The notes beneath the pieces are model-generated. The model worked only from the letters and a program-made list of their open reading frames with translations. It was not told where the DNA came from and did not search any database. Source: Microbacterium hibisci (GTDB taxonomy: Bacteria; Actinomycetota; Actinomycetes; Actinomycetales; Microbacteriaceae). From it: a stretch of DNA of 64,000 nt. The position numbers and the translations under genes are program-made. This document shows, piece by piece, positions 56,503 through 64,000 of the stretch. The DNA lies in contig NZ_JADIJC010000005.1 of NCBI RefSeq assembly GCF_015278255.1, forward strand, positions 124,001 to 188,000, in the 5' to 3' direction. Position 1 is the stretch's first letter; each line of letters starts with the position of its first letter.

Positions 56503-57600
56503 CTACCCGATGCCCGCGGCCCGGCACGCATCGGCGTAGGCCGGCGTGCAGATGTCCGCCACGCTCCAGAAACCGTCGGCGACGACGGTGTCCATGATGT
56601 CGTCGACCGTGACGGCGACCGGGTCGAGGAGCGTCGCCGGCGTGCCCTGGATCTCGAGGGGCGCGGTCACCTCCTCGTCGTGCAGCAGCTTCACGGCGAC
56701 CTCGGCGGCGAGCTCGGCCTGCGGCTTGATCGCCTTGTACACCGTCATGTACTGGTCGCCGGTGAGGAGGCGCTGGATGGCCGACAGCTCGGCGTCCTGC
56801 CCGGTCACGATCGGCAGGGGATCGACGTTCGCGACGCGCAGCGCGGCGATCGCCCCGCCGGCGGTGGCGTCGTTCGCCGCGTACACGCCGGCGATCGCGT
56901 CGCCGTGCTGGGCGATCTGACCCGACACCCACTCCTGCGCCTTCTCGGGGTTCCAGCCCGGCGTGTCGTACTCGGCCAGCACGCGCAGGCCGCTGTCGTC
57001 GATCACGCTGTGCGCACCCTCCTTGAACAGCGCCGCGTTGCTGTCGGTGGGCGAGCCGTTCACCATCAGGATGCCGCTGCCCTCGTCGCTCCCGCGCATG
57101 CCCTCGACGAAGGCCGTGGCTTGGAGCACGCCCACCTTCTCGTTGTCGAACGAGATGTAGTACGCCAGGTCGCCGCCGGCCACGAGCCGGTCGTACGAGA
57201 TGACGGGCACGCCCCTCGCGTTGGCGGAGGTCACGATGCTCACTGCGGCGTTGGCGTCGACGGGGTCGAGCACGAGCACGCCCGCCCCGGAGGTGAGCGC
57301 CGACTCGGCCTGCTGCTGCTGCTTCGCGGCGTCCTGGTCGGCGTTGGCGTAGAGCACGCGGTATTCGCCGAGTTCGGCCACGCGGGCCTCGAAGAGCGGG
57401 CGGTCGAACGTCTCGTAGCGGGCGGTCTTCGCATCGGGCAGCAGCAGCGCGATCGTGTCGTCGGCAGGCGTGCTTCCCGGCCCGGGAGCACCGGTGCACG
57501 CCGCGAGCATGGTCGCGGCGAGGAGGACGGATGCCGCGCCCGCGGCCGCGCGGCGGCCACTCGGTCGCCGTCGCGGCCGATCGTGTCGCGTACGGGGCAT
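56503..57600 (-). CDS. Sugar-binding lipoprotein, XylF-like (system 2)
   Basis: 365-residue binding lipoprotein: an Arg-rich start then a hydrophobic stretch to Cys35 (LAAC), followed by IALLLPDAKTARYETFDRPLFEARV, VPVISYDRLVAGGDLAYYISFDN, VNGSPTDSNAALFKEGA and TGQDAELSAIQRLLTGDQYMTVYKAIKP. XylF-like; sugar probably a pentose. ATG 57600 has TAAGCT 6 nt upstream, and the first three bases of that box are the ROK gene's stop codon. It can thus be transcribed leaderless from inside the ROK gene's end. Confidence 0.9.
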   Translation of the reverse strand: MPRTRHDRPRRRPSGRRAAAGAASVLLAATMLAACTGAPGPGSTPADDTIALLLPDAKTARYETFDRPLFEARVAELGEYRVLYANADQDAAKQQQQAESALTSGAGVLVLDPVDANAAVSIVTSANARGVPVISYDRLVAGGDLAYYISFDNEKVGVLQATAFVEGMRGSDEGSGILMVNGSPTDSNAALFKEGAHSVIDDSGLRVLAEYDTPGWNPEKAQEWVSGQIAQHGDAIAGVYAANDATAGGAIAALRVANVDPLPIVTGQDAELSAIQRLLTGDQYMTVYKAIKPQAELAAEVAVKLLHDEEVTAPLEIQGTPATLLDPVAVTVDDIMDTVVADGFWSVADICTPAYADACRAAGIG

Positions 57601-57609
57601 CGGAGAAGC

Positions 57610-58812
57610 TTAAGCGGTGATCGGAAGCGACGGCGCACTCGGGAGCTGCGCGTCGACCGAGACGTGATCGAGGGCGATCGCGATCGCGCCCCGCGTCTCG
57701 GCCCACTCGCCGAACGACGCCCCCACGATCTCGGGCAGACCGTCGGCCGACGGGAGCGCGGTGCGCTCGAGGGAGTGCCGCATCGGCGCCATCAGGATCT
57801 CGCCGGACTGCCCCAGTTCGCCGCCCACGATGATGAGCTCGGGGTCGAACAGGTTGCAGAGGCTCGCGGCCGCGATGCCGAGGTGCCGCCCGGCGTCGGC
57901 GATCACCCGGCGGGCGGCGCCATCGCCGGCTTCGGCGGCGTGCAGCAGGTCGCCCAGCCGGTGCATGCCCTCGCTGGGCGGGAAGAGTGACAGCAGCGCG
58001 GGTCCGCCCGCGTAGGTCTCGAGGCATCCGCGATTGCTGCAGCGGCAGATCGGCCCGTTCTCATCGAGCGTGACGTGCCCGATCTGGCCGGCCTTGCCGT
58101 TGACGCCGCGGAAGAGGTCGCCGCCGACGATGAGCCCGGCGCTGATGGTGTGGCCGACGCGGATGAACACCGACGACGCCGCCGCGCGGCCGTTACCCTC
58201 GCGGGCTTCGGCGAGGCCGCCCAGGTTCGCCTCGCTGTCGACGTGGACCGGGCGCCCGATCCGCATCGCAAGGCTCTCGGCCACGTCGACGTTCTCCCAG
58301 CCGCGCAGCAGCCCGGGCGTCGAGACCATGCCGGTGCGCGGGTCGATCGGAGCGGGCAGCGCCAGCCCGACGCCCAGGAGGTCGGAGAGCGAGCCGCCGA
58401 GGGACTCCATCATGTCGCCCAGCAGCAGCGCGAGGCGGTCGAGCTCGGAGTCGTGGCGGTGGTCGAGGGGGAGCGGGAGCGAGGACTGCGTCACGATGGT
58501 GCGCGCGGTGTCGGCGATCGCGAGGTGCAGGTGGCGCGAGCTGTAGTGCACGCCGGCGACGAGCCCCAGCCTGCGGGCGAGCGACACGAGCGTCGCGCGG
58601 CGCCCGCTGCTGGTCGTGAACGACGTGTGGAGCAGCCCCGAGGCGGTCAGCTCCTTGACGATGTTCGAGACGGTGGCAGGGGAGAGCCCCGTGCTGCCGG
58701 CGAGCTCGATCTGCGTGAGGCGGCCGTGCCGCTTCAGCGACTCGATGACACGCGCGCGGTTGGCCTCGCGGAGCGAGGTCTGCGAGCCCGGCGGGGCGTT
58801 GCGGCGTGCCAC
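57610..58812 (-). CDS. ROK family transcriptional regulator
   Basis: 400-residue XylR/NagC-like repressor: N-terminal winged helix (RLTQIELAGSTGLSPATVSNIVKELTASGLL), wing TTSSGRRATLVSL, then the ROK sugar-kinase fold with FIRVGHTISAGLIVGG, GKAGQIGHVTLDENG and the Zn motif CRCSNRGCLE. Heads the cluster of two CUT2 importers and most likely represses them, releasing DNA on binding the imported sugar. GTG 58812 follows TACAGT by 7 nt (leaderless). Divergent from the GlcD-like gene. Confidence 0.9.
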   Translation of the reverse strand: MARRNAPPGSQTSLREANRARVIESLKRHGRLTQIELAGSTGLSPATVSNIVKELTASGLLHTSFTTSSGRRATLVSLARRLGLVAGVHYSSRHLHLAIADTARTIVTQSSLPLPLDHRHDSELDRLALLLGDMMESLGGSLSDLLGVGLALPAPIDPRTGMVSTPGLLRGWENVDVAESLAMRIGRPVHVDSEANLGGLAEAREGNGRAAASSVFIRVGHTISAGLIVGGDLFRGVNGKAGQIGHVTLDENGPICRCSNRGCLETYAGGPALLSLFPPSEGMHRLGDLLHAAEAGDGAARRVIADAGRHLGIAAASLCNLFDPELIIVGGELGQSGEILMAPMRHSLERTALPSADGLPEIVGASFGEWAETRGAIAIALDHVSVDAQLPSAPSLPITA

Positions 58813-58911
58813 AGGTCACACTGTACCCGACGGGCGATTTCCCAGATCGGCTCGCGGATCGAAGCCGATCGGCGCGGGGGCGGGCGACGGACGGTCTAGC
58901 ATCGGTACGCC

Positions 58912-60297
58912 ATGCACACCGTCGTCGAGGCGCTCCGCGCCGCCCTTCCCCCGCACGCCGTCGCCACCGATCCCGAGACGCTCGAGCGCCTGAGCCACGA
59001 CGACGCCGAATGGGCCGACTTCGGCCTGCCCGCCGCGGTGGTCTTCGCGTCTTCCGTCGACGACGTGGTCGCGGCCGTCCGGGTGGCCGCCGCCCACGGG
59101 GTGCCGGTCGTCCCGCGGGGCGCGGGCACGGGGCTGTCGGGCGGCGCGAATGCCACGACCGGATGCCTCGTCCTCTCGCTCGAGCGCATGACGAGGATCA
59201 TCGAGGTCGACGCCGCCGAGCGGTACGCCGTCGCGGAGGCGGGAGTGCTCAACGACGATCTGCGCCGCCACGTCGCGGGCCACGGTCTGTGGTACCCGCC
59301 GGACCCGGCGAGCCAGGCGATCTCGACGCTGGGCGGCAACGTGGCCACGAACGCCGGCGGCATCTGCTGCGTGAAGTACGGCGTGACGCGCGACTACGTG
59401 ATCGGCCTCACCGTGGTGCTGGCGGACGGCAGCGTCGCGAAGCTCGGGCGCACCACCGCCAAGGGCGTCACTGGCTACGACCTCACCGGCCTCTTCGTGG
59501 GCTCCGAGGGCACGCTCGGCATCGTCGTCGACGTGACGGTGAAGCTGCGGCCGCTCGCCGGGCGCGAGGAGCGCGCGGTCGTGGGCTACTTCCGGACGCT
59601 GACGGATGCCGGACGCGCGGTCGCCGCCGTCAGCGAGGCCGGCATCGTCCCGTCGGCGCTGGAGCTCATCGACCGGACGTGCCTGCACGCGGTGGCGCAG
59701 TGGCAGGGGTGGGACCTCCCCGAAGAAGCGAATGCGCTGCTGCTGGCGAAGGTCGACGAGCCGGGGGCGCGCGGCGACGAGCTGGCCGCCGCCGTCGAGA
59801 CCCTCTTCCGCCACGCGGGCGGCAGCCGCGTGGAGCGCGCCGCAGACCCCGACGAGGTGGAGCGGCTCTTCGCCGCCCGGCGCCTGGCGTATCCGGCGCT
59901 GGAGCGACTGGGGCCGGTGCTGACCGAGGACGTCTGCGTGCCGCGGGGTGCCGTGCCCGAGATGCTCGCGCGCATCGAGGCGGCCGCGCGCGACGCGGGC
60001 GTCGTGATCGCCAACATCGCCCACGCGGGCGACGGCAACCTGCACCCGCTCATCATCGCCCCCGAGGGCGACGACGCGGCCAAAGCCCGCGCGAAGGAGG
60101 CGTTCGACCGCATCGTCGACGACTGCCGCGCGCTCGGCGGCACCGTCACCGGCGAGCACGGCGTCGGCCTCCTCAAACTGCCGGGCGCCGCCGCGGAGCT
60201 GAGCCCGACGGTGCTGCGCCTGCACCGCGCCATCAAGGACGCGCTCGACCCGGCCGGCATCCTCAATCCCGGCAAAGCCTTCCCGAACGGAGCCTGA
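58912..60297 (+). CDS. FAD-linked oxidase, GlcD-like
   Basis: 461-residue flavoprotein of the VAO family, D-lactate dehydrogenase/glycolate oxidase GlcD type. FAD-binding PRGAGTGLSGGANAT and GGNVATNAGGICCVKYG with GLFVGSEGTLGIV are clear; the C-terminal part has NIAHAGDGNLHPLI and GEHGVGLLK, which carry substrate- and metal-binding His. Oxidises a 2-hydroxy acid (glycolate or D-lactate); exact substrate not readable. Followed after 1 bp by an alpha/beta hydrolase gene, so co-transcribed. Divergent from the ROK gene. Confidence 0.9.
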   Translation: MHTVVEALRAALPPHAVATDPETLERLSHDDAEWADFGLPAAVVFASSVDDVVAAVRVAAAHGVPVVPRGAGTGLSGGANATTGCLVLSLERMTRIIEVDAAERYAVAEAGVLNDDLRRHVAGHGLWYPPDPASQAISTLGGNVATNAGGICCVKYGVTRDYVIGLTVVLADGSVAKLGRTTAKGVTGYDLTGLFVGSEGTLGIVVDVTVKLRPLAGREERAVVGYFRTLTDAGRAVAAVSEAGIVPSALELIDRTCLHAVAQWQGWDLPEEANALLLAKVDEPGARGDELAAAVETLFRHAGGSRVERAADPDEVERLFAARRLAYPALERLGPVLTEDVCVPRGAVPEMLARIEAAARDAGVVIANIAHAGDGNLHPLIIAPEGDDAAKARAKEAFDRIVDDCRALGGTVTGEHGVGLLKLPGAAAELSPTVLRLHRAIKDALDPAGILNPGKAFPNGA

Positions 60298-60298
60298 C

Positions 60299-61105
60299 AT
60301 GCCCTCGATCCGCGCCGACGACGGCATCCGCCTGGAGTACACCGAGCACGGCGACCCGGCGGGTCGCCCTGTCGTCCTGCTGGCCGGCTTCAAGGCCGCC
60401 GCCACCAGCTGGATGTTCCAGGTGCCCGCCCTCGAGCGCGCGGGGTACCGGGTGCTGGCGGTCGACCTGCGCGGCCACGGCACGAGCGAGCACCCGGCGT
60501 CCGGCGTCGACATGGCTCGCCGCGGGCGGGACGTGCGCGATGTGATGGACAGGCTCGACCTTCAGGGCGTGGTGCTCGTCGGCGGGTCGATGGGCGCCAA
60601 CACGATCTGGTCGTACCTGTCACAGGAGGGCCCCGGCCGCGTGGCCGCCGTAGTCTCGGTCGACCAGACGCCCCAGATGCTCAACTCGCCCGACTGGCCG
60701 CACGGCTTCTACGGCTACACCGAGCAGAACCGCGACACCTACTTCGCCGAGCGCATCCCCGAGACGGGGTACGGTACGCCACTCGCGCGCCGGGGCCTGC
60801 GCCTCGTGCGCCTGCTGCGGGCGATGAAGGGTGCCGCGCGCGAGCTCACACCCGGCGAGCTGGCCCTGCTGCACGACCACGCCACCGCGGACTGGCGGCC
60901 GGTCATCGCGGCGACCGAGGTACCGGTCCTGTTCGTCGCCGGCGCCGACAGCGAGTTCTGGCCGAGCTCCCACGCCGCCGCTGCGGCCGCCCTCGCGGCG
61001 AGAGGGGAGTCGGCGGTCATCGCACGCGACGGTCACGCCGCCAACATCGAACAGCCCAGAGCCTTCAACGCGGGACTGCTCGGGTTCCTTCAGCGCCTCG
61101 ACTGA
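60299..61105 (+). CDS. Alpha/beta hydrolase
   Basis: 268-residue hydrolase: LLAGFKAAATSWMFQ oxyanion region, DLRGHGTSEHP, nucleophile elbow GGSMGA with Ser97, acid in FVAGADSEFWP and His in ARDGHAANIEQP. Family is that of small esterases, haloperoxidase-like enzymes and carboxylic ester hydrolases. It starts 1 bp after the GlcD-like oxidase stop, so both are probably one operon and may handle related substrates; that link is inference. Confidence 0.87.
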   Translation: MPSIRADDGIRLEYTEHGDPAGRPVVLLAGFKAAATSWMFQVPALERAGYRVLAVDLRGHGTSEHPASGVDMARRGRDVRDVMDRLDLQGVVLVGGSMGANTIWSYLSQEGPGRVAAVVSVDQTPQMLNSPDWPHGFYGYTEQNRDTYFAERIPETGYGTPLARRGLRLVRLLRAMKGAARELTPGELALLHDHATADWRPVIAATEVPVLFVAGADSEFWPSSHAAAAAALAARGESAVIARDGHAANIEQPRAFNAGLLGFLQRLD

Positions 61106-61122
61106 GAGGCGTGGCGAGCCCG

Positions 61123-62373
61123 CTACTCCCGCAGGCGCACCAGCCGTTCGTGGCCCGTCTCCTCGAGCTCCGCGATCGACTCGCGAGCCTTGACGAAATC
61201 GTTGAACGACCGGTAGCCCAGGGCTTTCTCGCTGAAGGACGGGTCCATGCGCCGCATGTGCGTCTTGACCGCCGAGCTGTGCAGCCACTCCGAGTCGTCG
61301 TTCTTGTCGTGGCCGAGCCGCAGCGCTCGCTCCAGGAGGCGGGTCGCCGTGAGCTGCGGATCCTCCGCGGGCTCTTCGTCCGGCTGCGACGGTTCGGACG
61401 CGGCCGCCTCGGCGCTGGCCGCCACGCTCTTCGACGATGCCCGACGGCTCGTGCGCTTCGGCGGCGCGACGGTCGCGAGTGCCTCGTCGAGCGACGCGGC
61501 GACCTCGCCGGTCGCTTGTGACTCGGGGGCCTCGACCGCTCCGCTCGTCACATCAGGAGCGACCACGTCCGCATCCGCATCCGCCTTCACGGTCTTGGTC
61601 GCTCCGCGGCGGCCGCCCGACCGCGACGCACCGGCGGCGACGGGTGCAGCCCCAGCGGCCGCGGCTTCGGCGGACGCCCCGGCGGTCGTCGCCTTCTGCT
61701 TCGTCGTCCGCGCCGAAGCAGCCTTGGCGGGTGCCTTCTCGGCCTTCTCGGCCTTCTCGGGTGCCTTGTCGGGCGTCTTGCCCGCCCTCGCGGGCTCGCG
61801 GACCACGCGGGGCACCCCGGGCAGCGAGTCGTACGCCTCGAACTCATCGCAGGCGGCGGCCAGCGACTTCGCCGTCGAGCCGGCCACGCCGACACCGACC
61901 ACGTAGCGGCCGAGTCGCTTGCAGCGCTGCGCGAGCGGGACGTAGTCCGAGTCGCCGGCGACGATCACGACGTGAGTGAGGTCGGGGAGGCGGAACATGT
62001 CTTCGACGGCATCCACCGCCAGGCGGATGTCGGCCCCGTTCTTGGCGTACGCCGCCGCAGGGAAGAGCTGCACGAGATCCACCGCACGGGCGACGAGCTG
62101 CGAACGGTAGATCGCGTTGACCGGCGCCGACCAGTCGGCGTACGCCCGCGTGAGCACGAGGGTGCCGAACGAGGCGGCGAAGTCGATGACCGCCCCGACG
62201 TCGATCGTCGCCGCCGAGAGGCGCTCGGCGATCTCGGGGTCTGCCGGGTTCTCGGCGATGCGCTGACGGTCGCGCGAGTACGAATTGCGCCCGTGCACGC
62301 GGTCGTACCACGACATCACGATGTTGTCGAAGTCGAGGTAGACCGCGACGCGCGGGCTCAGCAGGTCGGGCAT
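61123..62373 (-). CDS. NYN-domain protein with OST-HTH/LOTUS-like C-terminus
   Basis: 416 residues. The N-terminal NYN/PIN-like nuclease domain (1-~165) has VAYLDFDNI-type acid (AVYLDFDNIVMSWYD), GADIRLAVDAVEDM and VIVAGDSDYVPLAQRCKRLG, the acidic pocket of NYN RNases. A long Ala/Lys/Pro linker with repeated KAEKAEKAPAK follows, then a C-terminal ~75-residue domain (LLERALRLGHDKNDDSEWLHSSAVKTHMRRMDPSFSEKALGYRSFNDFVKA) resembling OST-HTH/LOTUS. Probably an RNA-processing enzyme. Starts 1 bp after the Gfo/Idh gene's stop. Confidence 0.85.
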   Translation of the reverse strand: MPDLLSPRVAVYLDFDNIVMSWYDRVHGRNSYSRDRQRIAENPADPEIAERLSAATIDVGAVIDFAASFGTLVLTRAYADWSAPVNAIYRSQLVARAVDLVQLFPAAAYAKNGADIRLAVDAVEDMFRLPDLTHVVIVAGDSDYVPLAQRCKRLGRYVVGVGVAGSTAKSLAAACDEFEAYDSLPGVPRVVREPARAGKTPDKAPEKAEKAEKAPAKAASARTTKQKATTAGASAEAAAAGAAPVAAGASRSGGRRGATKTVKADADADVVAPDVTSGAVEAPESQATGEVAASLDEALATVAPPKRTSRRASSKSVAASAEAAASEPSQPDEEPAEDPQLTATRLLERALRLGHDKNDDSEWLHSSAVKTHMRRMDPSFSEKALGYRSFNDFVKARESIAELEETGHERLVRLRE

Positions 62374-62374
62374 G

Positions 62375-63367
62375 TCATTCCTCCCCGGGGTAGCGGACGC
62401 CGACGAGATCGCGGATCTCGTCGAGGGTGGCCATGATCGCGACGGACTCGTCGATCGGCAGCACCTCGGAGTCGGTGCGGCCCTCGGCCAGCAGCCGCTC
62501 GGCCGCCAGCGCCTGGTACTGCATGCCGCGCCCCTCGATCTCGGAGCGGAACTCCTCGCGAACGGTCCCGTCGGGGCCGACCAGACGGAAGGACGTCGCC
62601 GAGTACCAGACGCGGTCGATGTCGATCCGGGCGTCGGTGCCGATGATCGTCGCCGTGTTCGGCCCGGCGCCTCGCGAGGCCGACAGCGACGTCGACAGCG
62701 CACCCGACGCGTGCGTCATGATCGTCGCGACCTCGGTGTCGGAGCCGGCCTCGCCCAGGCGCGCCGCCGCCGCGATCGAGAGGGGCTCGCCGAGGATGTC
62801 CCACGCGAACGACACGGGATAGATGCCGAGATCGAGCAGCGCGCCGCCGCCCAGCTCCAGCGCGTTGATCCGGTGGGCGGGATCCGTGGGGAGGTTCTGC
62901 GTGTGGTCGGCCGTGACCGCGCGGATCTCGCCGAGCGCTCCCGAGGCGACGAGTTCGCGGACCCGCACCATGTGCGGCAGGTAGCGCGTCCACATCGCCT
63001 CCATCGCCAGGAGGCCGCGCTCCGCGGCGGCGTCGCGCACGGCGGCGGCCTCGGCGGCGTTGAGCGTGAAGGGCTTCTCGACCAGCACGTGCTTACCCGC
63101 TTCGAGCGCGAGCAGGGCGTTCGCCGCGTGCATCGGGTGCGGCGTCGCGACGTACACGATGTCGACGTCCGGATCGGCGACGAGCTCTTCGTACGAGCCG
63201 TGCGCGTGCGGGATGCCGAACTCGGCGGCGAACACCTCCGCCGTGTCGCGGCGTCGCGAACCGACGGCGGCGACCTCGAGTCCGGCGGTGCGGAGGTCGC
63301 TGGTGAAGGCGCGGGCGATGCCGCCCGGTCCGAGGATCCCCCAGCGGGGGGACGAGGGCAGGGTCAT
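62375..63367 (-). CDS. Gfo/Idh/MocA family oxidoreductase
   Basis: 330-residue NAD(P)-dependent dehydrogenase: Rossmann loop GILGPGGIARAF, VYVATPHPMHAANALLALEAGKHVLVEKPFTLNAAEA with the EKP lysine, MEAMWTRYLPHM and GGGALLDLGIYP with its Asp/His region. Acts on sugars or inositol-like polyols in this superfamily; substrate not predictable. ATG 63367 has TAGCCT 7 nt upstream (leaderless). NYN gene follows directly in the same orientation. Confidence 0.9.
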   Translation of the reverse strand: MTLPSSPRWGILGPGGIARAFTSDLRTAGLEVAAVGSRRRDTAEVFAAEFGIPHAHGSYEELVADPDVDIVYVATPHPMHAANALLALEAGKHVLVEKPFTLNAAEAAAVRDAAAERGLLAMEAMWTRYLPHMVRVRELVASGALGEIRAVTADHTQNLPTDPAHRINALELGGGALLDLGIYPVSFAWDILGEPLSIAAAARLGEAGSDTEVATIMTHASGALSTSLSASRGAGPNTATIIGTDARIDIDRVWYSATSFRLVGPDGTVREEFRSEIEGRGMQYQALAAERLLAEGRTDSEVLPIDESVAIMATLDEIRDLVGVRYPGEE

Positions 63368-63409
63368 GTACTCGAGGCTAGCGGCGCGCGGGCGCCTCGG
63401 CCCGGAGGA

Positions 63410-64000
63410 CTAGCGGGCGAGGCTCTCCACGAGCTCCGCGCGGGACTCGGTCACGGGGATCCGGTCCAGGGCGCGGGCGAGGTCGTCCACGATGTCGCGT
63501 GCGTCCTCGAGGCCGATCGACAGCCGGATCGTCGTCGGGCCGATGTGCGCCTCGGCGAGCTGCGTCGGCGACATGTGGCTGTGCGTCATCGACGCGGGGT
63601 GCGCGACGAGGCTGCGGGCGTCGCCGATGTTGGCGACCAGCCGCACGACCTGCAGGCGCGCGATGAACTCCTCCACCAGGCGGAAGTCGGCCTCGGCGTC
63701 GCCCGTCGTGGGGAGGTCGAACGCGAAGACCGAGCTGGCACCTTCGGGCAGGTACCTGCGCGCGAGTGCGTGCCACGGGCTCGACGCGAGGCCGGGGTGG
63801 TGGACGCGGCTGACGGCGGGATGGGCCTCGAGGAACTGCGCCACCTTCAGCGCGCTCGCGGTGTGGCGCTCCATGCGGAGGTCGAGCGTCTCGAGCCCCT
63901 GAAGCAGCTGGAAGGCGTTGAACGCCGACAGCGAGGGCCCGAGGTCGTGCACGTACTTCGTCTTGACCAGGGCGATGTACGGCGAGCCTGTCTGGCCGAA
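63410..64000 (-). CDS. O-acetylhomoserine sulfhydrylase-like enzyme, 5' truncated by window edge
   Basis: C-terminal 196 residues of a Cys/Met-metabolism PLP enzyme; the frame is open to the window end. Blocks such as FGQTGSPYIALVKTKYVHDLGPSLSAFNAFQLLQGLETLDLRMERH, AVSRVHHPGLASSPWHALARRYLP, ANIGDARSLVAHPASMTHSHMSPTQLAEAHIGPTTIRLSIGLED are those of O-acetylhomoserine aminocarboxypropyltransferase (MetY-type). The PLP lysine lies upstream, outside the window. The HDLGPSLSAFN segment argues for MetY over cystathionine gamma-synthase. Confidence 0.88.
   Translation of the reverse strand, partial: FGQTGSPYIALVKTKYVHDLGPSLSAFNAFQLLQGLETLDLRMERHTASALKVAQFLEAHPAVSRVHHPGLASSPWHALARRYLPEGASSVFAFDLPTTGDAEADFRLVEEFIARLQVVRLVANIGDARSLVAHPASMTHSHMSPTQLAEAHIGPTTIRLSIGLEDARDIVDDLARALDRIPVTESRAELVESLAR

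Overview
The window is high-GC DNA from an actinobacterium, most probably a Microbacterium or close Microbacteriaceae relative. This rests on GC bias at third codon positions, many GTG starts, many starts with a TANNNT box 6-7 nt upstream (leaderless genes), a class Ib nrdHIEF operon, small proteins of Microbacteriaceae type, and a hand-counted excess of the octamer CGGATGCC. No complete rRNA, tRNA, CRISPR array or intact insertion sequence was found. All functional calls come from reading motifs, not from database searches.

Layout. 1-7.1 kb: histidine utilisation genes (hutU partial, hutI, hutG), interrupted by a secreted GH43 arabinanase-like enzyme and a SixA-type phosphatase. 7.1-15.4 kb: housekeeping and single genes (DUF445, PadR with a divergent serine hydrolase, acyl-CoA dehydrogenase-like flavoprotein, alpha/beta hydrolase, a MarR/small protein/DUF7882 group with palindromic operators, MFS exporter). 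15.4-19.7 kb: nrdHIEF with a tandem NrdR-box candidate upstream and a strong terminator downstream. 19.7-29.6 kb: an accessory-looking stretch with lower gene density, gene fragments, an IS30-type transposase tail and a tRNA T-arm-like remnant. It also carries an ECF sigma factor/anti-sigma-like pair, a lipoprotein sharing the sigma gene's promoter motif, and an alkyl sulfatase. 29.6-36.8 kb: CsbD, polyphosphate kinase 2, a large secreted hydrolase, a collagen-like membrane protein, an rRNA methyltransferase-like gene, MarR and DUF3817. 37.0-45.1 kb: a ClpC-type ATPase behind two HAIR-like operators, DUF72, a chain of four overlapping genes (two LLM oxidoreductases, DoxX-like, TIGR01777 epimerase) and ATP-dependent DNA ligase. 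45.2-49.2 kb: a CitA/CitB-type two-component system divergent from its likely target, a CitMHS citrate transporter. 49.3-50.7 kb: a nucleophile-less alpha/beta hydrolase fold protein coupled to a sirtuin. 50.7-58.8 kb: two complete xylose/ribose-type ABC importers in tandem behind one ROK regulator. 58.9-64 kb: GlcD-like oxidase, alpha/beta hydrolase, NYN-domain protein, Gfo/Idh/MocA oxidoreductase, and a partial O-acetylhomoserine sulfhydrylase.

The most unusual signals are not single genes. They are the strand-balanced excess of CGGATGCC/GGCATCCG, read with non-preferred codons; a 73-bp nested palindrome carried in frame inside hutI; a bipartite promoter motif with identical spacing before the ECF sigma gene and its neighbouring lipoprotein; and tandem HAIR-like sites before the ClpC-type gene. 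No clear new multi-gene defence or biosynthetic system was recognised.
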